DNA of 22,487 nucleotides from CAZDQL01 sp964507325. Lineage in GTDB: Bacteria > Planctomycetota > UBA1135 > GCA-002686595. Positions 15,309-21,407 of this stretch are shown piece after piece; the stretch's first letter is position 1, and every line of letters begins with the position of its first letter. The DNA is taken from NCBI GenBank assembly GCA_964507325.1, contig CAZDQL010000106.1:1-22487 (forward strand). The letters are read 5' to 3'. The position numbers and the translations under genes are program-made. Below the pieces are notes generated by a model, which saw only the letters and a program-made list of their open reading frames with translations, had not been told where the DNA came from and searched no databases.

Positions 15309-15360
15309 ATCGGGCCGATTCGATCCGTCATAATCCTCTTGGCGCGGAGGGGCTCCGCGC
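15309..15360 (+). promoter_or_regulatory. Candidate promoter, palindrome and 5' hairpin before small lipoprotein gene
   Basis: In the 106-base gap before the gene at 15380 I see an odd palindrome ATCGGGCCGAT (15309-15319), a -10-like CATAAT (15329-15334) and a perfect 8-bp hairpin GCGCGGAG-GGG-CTCCGCGC (15342-15360). If transcription starts 6-8 bases after the -10, the hairpin would be at the very 5' end of the mRNA and could protect it. No clear -35. The palindrome overlaps the -35 region and could be an operator. Confidence 0.35.
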
Positions 15361-15379
15361 ACGTTCCCCGGAGGTCGCC

Positions 15380-15985
15380 ATGGACTGCACCCCTCGTATT
15401 CGCCTCGTCCCCACCGTCGCCCGCGCCCTCGCCCTGACCCTGGCCCTGGCGGGGATGGCCTGCCAACAGCTCCCCCGGCAGGTGGGCAAGGAGGTCCAGG
15501 TCCTCGAGGTGGGTGCCCTGGCCGAGCGCAACCCCGCCGACGTGGCGGTGCTGCCGATCGAGATCGCCGCACGGGGCGTGGGCGTCGACGGAGTCCGCAT
15601 GCGCCGGGCCTTCCAGCGCGGCCTGGTCAAGCGCCGCTACAGCCCCCTGGCGATCGACTTCATCGACAGCCGGACGGTGAACGCGAGCTACGTCTACGGC
15701 ACCCTCGGCGAGGAAGCTGTGTGCCAGATCGTGGTCCACGGATGGGACGACACCCTGTGGGAGACCCACCGGGTCATCGACCTGGACGTGGCCCTCAGGA
15801 TGGTTGACCCGGCGCGACCCGATGGGCCCTCCCTGTGGGCGGGCCGGCTGGCCGCGCGCATCGACGTCAACCGGCACGCGAACGTGATGGGGGAGATGGC
15901 CCTGCGCGACGAGGTCCTGGAGGAGCTCGCCTCCGAGCTCCTGGCGGCGATGCCCGCCCGGCGCACGGAGGCGGGGGCGGAGTAG
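15380..15985 (+). CDS. Small lipoprotein, possibly CsgG/GNA1162-like
   Basis: A 201-residue protein with a signal peptide ending in ALAGMAC (predicted lipidated Cys28; the -3 residue is Gly, so the lipobox is slightly atypical). The mature part opens 'NPADVAVLPIEI' and runs through 'MRRAFQRGLVKRRYSPLAIDFID' and 'AVCQIVVHGWDDTLWETHRVIDLDVALRMVD', a pattern of alternating strands and helices. This recalls outer-membrane accessory lipoproteins of the CsgG/LpoB/GNA1162 (DUF799) group, which open with a similar 'VAVLP' strand followed by a helix. That likeness is by eye and moderate. ATG 15380 has GGAGG at 15370-15374; a much longer open frame exists upstream but has no signal and overlaps the previous gene. 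It may work with the large lipoprotein before it, but a separate promoter is also likely. No catalytic residues identified. Confidence 0.75.
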   Translation: MDCTPRIRLVPTVARALALTLALAGMACQQLPRQVGKEVQVLEVGALAERNPADVAVLPIEIAARGVGVDGVRMRRAFQRGLVKRRYSPLAIDFIDSRTVNASYVYGTLGEEAVCQIVVHGWDDTLWETHRVIDLDVALRMVDPARPDGPSLWAGRLAARIDVNRHANVMGEMALRDEVLEELASELLAAMPARRTEAGAE

Positions 15986-15989
15986 GGCC

Positions 15990-16050
15990 GGCGCTCTGGG
16001 GGCAGCGTTCCGGGAGGCTGGCGTTCTGGGAGGTTGGCGCTCTGGAAGGA
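15990..16050 (+). repeat. Degenerate tandem repeat, four units of 15-16 bases
   Basis: Four adjacent imperfect units with consensus GGCGYTCTGGGAGGYT: GGCGCTCTGGGGGCA (15990-16004), GCGTTCCGGGAGGCT (16005-16019), GGCGTTCTGGGAGGTT (16020-16035) and GGCGCTCTGGAAGGA (16036-16050). They start five bases after a lipoprotein stop and end 188 bases before rpsO. Noncoding repeat; it could bind a protein or be a neutral satellite-like expansion. Confidence 0.75.
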
Positions 16051-16145
16051 CCGGGGCCCGGATTCCCGCGAAAGGGGTGTCCCGCCCCCTCGGGACCGCT
16101 AGACTCCGACCTTCCACGGCCGGAGGACACTCCTCCCGCCCGCTA

Positions 16146-16201
16146 GCCGGCAGCCGAGCCGGCACACCCTCGCCCTGGGGACCCGCGCCCGTGTGGGGCG
16201 C
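16146..16201 (+). promoter_or_regulatory. rpsO leader hairpins, candidate S15 autoregulatory site
   Basis: Two consecutive hairpins lie in the rpsO leader: GCCGGC/GCCGGC (16146-16151 with 16158-16163, loop AGCCGA) and GCGCCC/GGGCGC (16185-16190 with 16196-16201, loop GTGTG). The second ends 37 bases before the ATG. S15 represses its own translation through leader RNA structures in several phyla, with different structures in each, so this is a reasonable candidate but not a recognised class. Confidence 0.35.
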
Positions 16202-16238
16202 CTCTGGAGCGAGCGGCAAGTAGCAACGACAGCGAACC

Positions 16239-16508
16239 ATGGCCATCACGAAGGCCCGTAAGGCCGAGATTCTGAGCGAATTCGCAATGTGCGAGGGAGA
16301 CACCGGTTCCCCCGAGGTCCAGATCGCACTCCTGACCGAGGACATCAGGAACCTGACCGAGCACCTCAAGGTCCACCGCAAGGACTACGCCTCGAGGACT
16401 GGACTGCTGGTGATGGTCGGGCGCCGTAGCAAGCTCTTGCGCTATCTGCGCGGCAAGAACCCCGAGCGCTACCGGGCGATCCTGGGGCGGCTCGGGCTGC
16501 GGCGCTGA
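16239..16508 (+). CDS. rpsO: 30S ribosomal protein S15
   Basis: An 89-residue protein, the same length as E. coli S15, which binds the central domain of 16S rRNA (helices 20-22) early in 30S assembly. The family signature is clear: 'DTGSPEVQIALLTEDIRNLTEHLKVHRKDYASRTGLL' and the end 'VGRRSKLLRYLRGKNPERYRAILGRLGLR'. The ATG at 16239 has only a weak ribosome binding site, and its leader contains two hairpins that may serve autoregulation. The gene is followed 184 bases on by pnp in the same direction, the conserved rpsO-pnp order of most bacteria, so both are probably transcribed together. No oddities in the coding sequence. Confidence 0.98.
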   Translation: MAITKARKAEILSEFAMCEGDTGSPEVQIALLTEDIRNLTEHLKVHRKDYASRTGLLVMVGRRSKLLRYLRGKNPERYRAILGRLGLRR

Positions 16509-16534
16509 CGACCGTGATCCGCTCACCGCGCGGC

Positions 16535-16619
16535 GGCTGCTTCCAGCCACGACACTTCCGCTCCGCTCCCCGAGAGGTGGAAGTCGGGCGCAGGGGTGTC
16601 GGTGACGGTCTACCGTCGC
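16535..16619 (+). ncRNA. Structured rpsO-pnp spacer, possible pnp mRNA leader hairpins
   Basis: Within the 184-base rpsO-pnp gap are three stems: GGCTG/CAGCC around CTTC (16535-16548); ACTTCC/GGAAGT (16554-16559 with 16579-16584, 19-base loop); and a 7-bp hairpin built on GACGG-TCTA-CCGTC (16602-16619, including one G-U pair). In E. coli the pnp leader hairpin is cut by RNase III and lets PNPase repress itself; position and gene order fit a similar role here, but that is inference. Confidence 0.3.
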
Positions 16620-16692
16620 TCCCACTTCGCGCGCCTCGAGCGGCCCTCGGCCCCTCCGTAACGACGTAGAGATGAAAGACGAGAACAATTCC

Positions 16693-19086
16693 ATGACGAA
16701 CCACGTTCGCGTGGAGCGCGAGATCGCCGGTGTGCGCATCGCGCTCGAGACGGGCCACGTCGCCCGTCAAGCCCACGGATCAGTCATCACGACCCTGGGC
16801 GATTCCATGACCTTTGCCGCCGTGACCGCCGGCGCGCCGCGGGAGGAGATCGACTTCTTCCCGCTCTTCTGTGACTACCGCGAGAAGACCGAGGCCGGCG
16901 GCAAGATCCCGGGCGGCTTCTTCAAGCGCGAGGGGCGTCCCACCGCCAAGGAGATCCTGACCATGCGCCTGATCGATCGCTCGATCAGGCCCATGTTCCC
17001 CAAGGGCTACCGGCAGGACCTGCAGGTCCTGACCTACTGCCTGCAGTACGACGGCCAGTACAACACCGACATCTGCGCCATGATCGGCGCCTTCGCGGCG
17101 ATCCGCGTCGCCGGCCTGCCCTTCGAGGCCAGCATGGGGGCTGTGCGCATCGGGCACGTGGACGGCGAGCTGGTCGTCTTCCCCACCGACGAGCAACGGC
17201 GCACCGATTCGCGCCTCGACCTGGTGGTCTCCGGCAATGCGAAGGCGATCGCCATGGTGGAGTCCTCCGCCCAGGAGCTCAAAGAAGAGGAGATGATCGA
17301 CGCCCTCGAGCTGGCTCACGAGACGGTCAAGGAGATCGTCGCCATGGTGGACGAGTTCAAGGCCCAAGCCGGCACGCCGGACCAGGAGTTCGTCGCCCCC
17401 GAGGTGAACGACGCGCTGCGCGACAAGGTCTTCCGCCACGAAGGCGCGCTGATGGAGGCCATCCGCACCGAGGGCAAGCACGAGCGGGACGCGGCCTGCG
17501 ATGGGGTGCGCGCCACCTGCATCGAGGAGCTGACCCGCGACTGCCCCGAGCAGGCGCTCAAGGAGCTCACCAAGGAGATCAAGGAGTTCTTCGGCGAGCT
17601 GCGCAAGAAGATCGAGCGCGCCTGCATCCTGGAAGGCCGTCGCGTCGACGGCCGCGCCGCGGACGAGATCCGGCCCATCACCGTCATGCCGGACTTCGTT
17701 CCGCGCCAGCACGGCTCGGTGGTCTTCACCCGCGGCGAGACCCAGGCCTGCGTCAGCGTGACCCTGGGCACCCCGGACGACGAGCAGATCATCGACGGGA
17801 TCGAGCCGGAGTACAGGAAGAACTTCTTCCTGCACTACAACTTCCCTCCCTACTCGGTGGGCGAGACGCGGCGCATCATGGGCCCGGGGCGTCGCGAGAT
17901 CGGGCACGGCATGCTGGCCGAGCGCGCCCTGCAGGGGGTCATGCCGCCGCGCGAGCGCTTCCCCTACACGGTGCGCGTCGTCTCCGACATCTTCGAGTCG
18001 AATGGCTCCTCCTCGATGGCCAGCGTCTGCGGCGGGTGCCTGGCGATGATGTGCGCGGGCATTCCGATCAGTCAGCCGGTGGCGGGGATCGCCATGGGGC
18101 TGATCGAGGACGGTGAGCAGCGCGTGATCCTCTCCGACATCCTCGGCTCCGAGGACCACAGCGGCGACATGGACTTCAAGGTCGCCGGCTCAGGGGTGGG
18201 GATCACCGCCCTGCAGATGGACATCAAGATCAAGGGAGTCTCCCGCGAGCTCCTGTCCCAGGCGCTCGAACAGGCGCGCCAGGGACGCATCCACATCCTG
18301 CGCTGCATGCTCGAGGCCGTGCCGAAGCCGCGGCCGAGCATCTCGGAGTTCGCTCCGCGCATGGAGCGCATGCAGATCCCGGCGGAGAAGATCGGCTTCC
18401 TGATCGGACCCGGCGGCAAGAACATCAAGGGTCTGCAGCAGCAGTACGAGGTGCGCATCTCGATCCTCGACGACGAGGGCAACGTGCAGGTCTTCGGCGT
18501 GGATTCCGCCAAGGTGCAGGCCTGCAAGGACGCCATCCAGGCCTCCACGGAGACCCCCGAGATCGGCTCCCGCTACACGGGGGTCGTGCGCAGCGTGCGC
18601 GACTTCGGGGCCTTCATCGAGATCCTCCCCGGCGTCGAGGGGCTGTGCCACATCTCCGAGCTGGCCGAGGGCTTCGTCGGCCAGGTGACCGACGTGGTCA
18701 ACGTCGGGGACGAGATCGAGGTCGAGGTGATCAACGTCGACGACCGCGGCAAGGTCAAGGTCAGCCACAAGGCGATCGTCGCCCCAGGTGCCCGCAGCGA
18801 GGAGCGCGGCGGCCGCCGGGACCGGGACGACTACGGAGACCGGGACGACCGCGGAGAGCGCGGCGGCCGTGGAGGCCGCGGCGGCCGCGGTGGACGGGAG
18901 GGCCGTGGCGGCCGTGGCGGCCGCGGTGAGCGCGGCGGGCGCGGCGATCGCGGCGGCCCCGGCGACCGCCGCGATCGCGGCGACCGCGGAGGCCGAGGGG
19001 AGCGGGGCGGACGCCGCGAGCGGGGTGACCGCTCGCGCGACCGGCGCCCCCGGAGCGAGGAGCGCAGCGCCCCCACCGAGAGCTGA
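16693..19086 (+). CDS. pnp: Polynucleotide phosphorylase with extended RGG-rich C-terminal tail
   Basis: A 797-residue PNPase, the 3'-to-5' phosphorolytic exoribonuclease of mRNA decay (RNA + phosphate to nucleoside diphosphates; reversible). Two RNase PH domains flank a helical linker. The first covers roughly residues 10-140, with FFKREGRPT; the second spans about 310-545, with 'HYNFPPYSVGE' and the acidic catalytic cluster SDILGSEDHSGDMDFK at 481-496 (D488, D492, D494, K496). A KH domain follows (about 555-620, GPGG loop at 572-575), then an S1 domain (about 620-695, GVVRSVRDFGAFIEILPGVEGL). After it comes a tail of about 100 residues made almost entirely of RGG, RG and RD units, absent from the E. 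coli enzyme (711 residues). ATG 16693 puts LETG at the same residue number as in E. coli; an in-frame ATG at 16672 would add seven residues. Follows rpsO. Confidence 0.96.
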   Translation: MTNHVRVEREIAGVRIALETGHVARQAHGSVITTLGDSMTFAAVTAGAPREEIDFFPLFCDYREKTEAGGKIPGGFFKREGRPTAKEILTMRLIDRSIRPMFPKGYRQDLQVLTYCLQYDGQYNTDICAMIGAFAAIRVAGLPFEASMGAVRIGHVDGELVVFPTDEQRRTDSRLDLVVSGNAKAIAMVESSAQELKEEEMIDALELAHETVKEIVAMVDEFKAQAGTPDQEFVAPEVNDALRDKVFRHEGALMEAIRTEGKHERDAACDGVRATCIEELTRDCPEQALKELTKEIKEFFGELRKKIERACILEGRRVDGRAADEIRPITVMPDFVPRQHGSVVFTRGETQACVSVTLGTPDDEQIIDGIEPEYRKNFFLHYNFPPYSVGETRRIMGPGRREIGHGMLAERALQGVMPPRERFPYTVRVVSDIFESNGSSSMASVCGGCLAMMCAGIPISQPVAGIAMGLIEDGEQRVILSDILGSEDHSGDMDFKVAGSGVGITALQMDIKIKGVSRELLSQALEQARQGRIHILRCMLEAVPKPRPSISEFAPRMERMQIPAEKIGFLIGPGGKNIKGLQQQYEVRISILDDEGNVQVFGVDSAKVQACKDAIQASTETPEIGSRYTGVVRSVRDFGAFIEILPGVEGLCHISELAEGFVGQVTDVVNVGDEIEVEVINVDDRGKVKVSHKAIVAPGARSEERGGRRDRDDYGDRDDRGERGGRGGRGGRGGREGRGGRGGRGERGGRGDRGGPGDRRDRGDRGGRGERGGRRERGDRSRDRRPRSEERSAPTES

Positions 19087-19448
19087 GCTCCTGGTGCGGG
19101 GCAGTACCGAGCCCGGAGAACCTCAAAAAGATGCAAATCGACCCGCGCGCAGGTCTGCCCGTCCAGTCGGAGCCGCGAGCAGCCGATGAACTAGATGCGA
19201 GCTCCTGCTCCCTCCTGTCATTTTGTAACACCTCAGTTCAGGGCTCCCCGGCGCGTCCTCCTCCGTGACACATCTCGGAAAAAGACGCCCCGAGGGGTCC
19301 TTCGGCTACGTCTAAGGGGTATACTGAGACCCCAGCGACCGCCGTTGGAATCGCCGAACGGATAGCGCCCACGGGGCTGCACCCCTTGGCGGGGTGCGTG
19401 GGGGGCGTCGATTCGGGCGCGCGACTGAAAGCAAGGGATCACGGCCCC
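19087..19448 (+). other. 362-base spacer with hairpins and a candidate promoter
   Basis: No convincing gene. Just after pnp, GAGCAG (19177-19182) can pair with CTGCTC (19205-19210), followed by CATTTTGT (19219-19226), a weak terminator candidate. A 9-bp imperfect hairpin lies at 19283-19313 (AGACG and CCGA pairing with TCGG and CGTCT). TATACT at 19320-19325 is a good -10 candidate without a clear -35. A perfect 7-bp hairpin GCACCCC-TTGGC-GGGGTGC (19379-19397) lies in the presumed leader of the next gene, whose ATG is at 19449. Confidence 0.4.
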
Positions 19449-19880
19449 ATGCGGCACCTGATATTCACCGTAGCGGTTCTCCTCCTGGCCGCGACCGGTC
19501 TGGCCACCTGGCCCGCGGAGGCGCGAGCCCCGGCGGACGATGGCCGAGGGACCCCCTACGTCGTCGATCGCTCCGACAACATCTGCGGCATCGACGAGCC
19601 CCGCGCGATCACCAACCCCGCCAAGGTCGACTACGAGGCCCTGCTCTCGGCCACTCCCGAGGTGCGGGAGCTGAAGCGCCGCGGGATCGACCCCGAATCG
19701 GCGGAGGGGATCCGCCTTCTGACCGGGGCACGCAGCCGTGTCCTGGCCGCCTGTGAGACCGTGCGCGCCGCGGAGGGGCACTGCTCGGTCTGGAAGAAGA
19801 TCAAGCGCCGGGACAAGCGCTCCATCTCCGACCTCACCCGCAAGGTCAAGGCCGAGATCAAGTCGAGCGAAGAGACCTGA
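19449..19880 (+). CDS. Small exported protein of unknown function
   Basis: A 143-residue protein with a signal peptide (MRHLIFTVAVLLLAATGLATWPAEA) and a mature part of about 118 residues that I do not recognise. The mature region opens 'YVVDRSDNICGIDEPRAITNPAKVDYEALLSATPEVRELKRRGIDPESAEGIRLL', then has a helix 'GARSRVLAACETVRAAEGHCSVWKKI' and a basic end. Three Cys are present in the mature part, enough for one disulfide. No catalytic motif is visible. ATG 19449 is chosen because it starts the signal peptide and has an AAGGGA ribosome binding site; an upstream in-frame ATG at 19386 would prepend 21 residues before the signal. It is followed 117 bases later by the secretin pair in the same direction, so a role in the same envelope process is possible but unsupported. 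Confidence 0.75.
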   Translation: MRHLIFTVAVLLLAATGLATWPAEARAPADDGRGTPYVVDRSDNICGIDEPRAITNPAKVDYEALLSATPEVRELKRRGIDPESAEGIRLLTGARSRVLAACETVRAAEGHCSVWKKIKRRDKRSISDLTRKVKAEIKSSEET

Positions 19881-19910
19881 TTCGGGACGGGCATTCCGGT
19901 ACAAGAGAGG

Positions 19911-19933
19911 CCGGTGGGCGCGACGCCCGCCGG
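19911..19933 (+). terminator. Strong 10-bp hairpin between the small exported protein and the secretin genes
   Basis: CCGGTGGGCG (19911-19920) pairs with CGCCCGCCGG (19924-19933) over 10 bp with one U-G wobble and a CGA loop. It lies 31 bases after the previous stop and 65 bases before the secretin GTG. There is no U-run, so it is a possible terminator or leader/processing hairpin rather than a textbook rho-independent terminator. Confidence 0.45.
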
Positions 19934-19997
19934 AGCTGAACACAGGGGGGAGCCACCGGGGCCGGCCTCCTCCCCGCCAACCGCCCGTGGATCCCCG

Positions 19998-21407
19998 GTG
20001 ATTCGAATCCCCGCCAGTCCCCGTCTCCCTCTCGGCGCGGCGCTCGTCGCGTGTCTCCTGGGTGGCTGCAGGAGCGCTCCCGAGGAGGAGCTGACCGCCG
20101 ACACCGAGCTGATCGAGCTCCTCTCCCAAGGGGACTCGATCGAGCCGGCGGAGGACTTCGACGCCGACGCCTACCTGGAGGAGCTGACCGCGGAGTACGC
20201 CGTCGGGGAAGAGGGGCTGCCCTGGCTGGAGGCGGCGGAGCAGGAGGACGAGCTCTCCCCCTGGCAGGAGTTCGGCACGCGCATCCAGGTCTACCGGGAC
20301 TCGGGCTTCGTCATGAAGCCCTACTACTTTCCGGTGGGGGTGGGGGCGAAGGTCAAGGAGCTGCTCCGGACGTACTCCGGGATTCCAGTGCACGCCCATT
20401 TCGACGGGCTCGAGCTGGCGCAGATCCAGCGTCCGGAGGGACCCCAGCCCCTGGACTCGGTCGTCCTGCACCTGGTGCCTGGATTCGACAAGGAGGCCTT
20501 CTCCTCCCCCCGCAGTCAGGCGGTCGATCGACCCCAGTCGATCCCCCTGTCCGACATGCTGGTGGTCACCGCCATGCCCGCAGAACTGCGGCGCGTCGAG
20601 CACTTCATCGAGACCTTCGTGGCGGACGTGCGGCAGATCGAGATCGAGGCCAAGATCGTCGAGGTGGGCACCCGTCGGACCCTCGACTACGGAATCCGGC
20701 CGATCGATCGCACGACGCCGATCTTCGGGCTGCCCAATCCCGGGACCCTGGTCAACTCGATCGATTTCTCCTTCGGCAACACCGTCGACAGCCCCGAGGC
20801 GGTCTTCAAGGTGGCCTCCGTCTTCGACGGGGTCGAGTTCAACGCCCTCCTGGACCTGGTCGCCACATCCGAGCGGGTCTCGATCATCTCGCGCCCCAAG
20901 GTCGCCGTCCGGGAGGGGGCGCGGGCGGAGATCCGCAACACGACCAGGATCCCCTTCTTCAACCTCTCGGCGATCAACGCCAACGGTAACTTCACCAGCA
21001 CCCTCAGCTTCCAGGACGTGGGGGTGCAGATGTACGTGATCCCGCGCATCATCGGGCGCGACACGATCATCCTCAACATCGATGTGGAAGCCTCCCAGCG
21101 GACCGGCACGGCCGTGGCCCTGACCCAGGGTGACGGAGACAACTTGTCGGTCGTGACCCTGCCGGAGATCTCACGACGCAAGGCCACGACCACCGTGCGC
21201 CTCAGGCCGGGGCAGGCGGTGATCCTGGGCGGACTGATCACCGAGCGCACCCTGGAGCGGGAGAAGAAGATCCCCCTGCTGGGGGACATCCCTCTGCTCG
21301 GCAACCTCTTCAAGAGCACCTTGCGCCAGACCCAGGAGGTCAACGTGCTCTTCTTCATCCGGCCCCGCATCCTGCAGGGGATCGACCTCGACCCGGAGGG
21401 ATTCTGA
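19998..21407 (+). CDS. Secretin-domain outer-membrane lipoprotein, copy 1
   Basis: A 469-residue lipoprotein (signal MIRIPASPRLPLGAALVACL, lipidated Cys24 in LGGC) with a C-terminal secretin domain. Secretins form large ring channels in the outer membrane for type II/III secretion, type IV pili and phage export. Key features are 'RQIEIEAKIVEV' (N-domain strand, from about residue 211), 'VSIISRPKVAVREGARAEIRN', 'GVQMYVIPRIIGRDTIILNIDVE' and the end 'GQAVILGGLITERTLEREKKIPLLGDIPLLGNLFKS...VNVLFFIRPRIL'. It is short: full GspD/PilQ proteins are 600-700 residues with several N-domains, and here only about 200 residues precede the conserved core. An acidic segment EDFDADAYLEEL sits near the N-terminus. 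GTG 19998 is chosen because it starts the signal peptide; a GTG 84 bases upstream would add a non-signal stretch. It overlaps the next secretin gene by one base. No pilus or secretion ATPase gene lies in view. Confidence 0.9.
   Translation: MIRIPASPRLPLGAALVACLLGGCRSAPEEELTADTELIELLSQGDSIEPAEDFDADAYLEELTAEYAVGEEGLPWLEAAEQEDELSPWQEFGTRIQVYRDSGFVMKPYYFPVGVGAKVKELLRTYSGIPVHAHFDGLELAQIQRPEGPQPLDSVVLHLVPGFDKEAFSSPRSQAVDRPQSIPLSDMLVVTAMPAELRRVEHFIETFVADVRQIEIEAKIVEVGTRRTLDYGIRPIDRTTPIFGLPNPGTLVNSIDFSFGNTVDSPEAVFKVASVFDGVEFNALLDLVATSERVSIISRPKVAVREGARAEIRNTTRIPFFNLSAINANGNFTSTLSFQDVGVQMYVIPRIIGRDTIILNIDVEASQRTGTAVALTQGDGDNLSVVTLPEISRRKATTTVRLRPGQAVILGGLITERTLEREKKIPLLGDIPLLGNLFKSTLRQTQEVNVLFFIRPRILQGIDLDPEGF

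Noticed and set aside
18788..19189. Alanine-rich frame overlapping the PNPase tail, which could suggest a frameshift ending
   Set aside because: The RGG frame continues smoothly from the S1 domain with regular repeats and a normal stop, and the Ala-rich frame is the expected shadow of GGC/CGC repeats.
19996..20014. tRNA T-arm-like sequence around ATTCGAATCC
   Set aside because: The flanking bases do not form a 5-bp T-stem, no cloverleaf can be built, and the region encodes the secretin signal peptide start.
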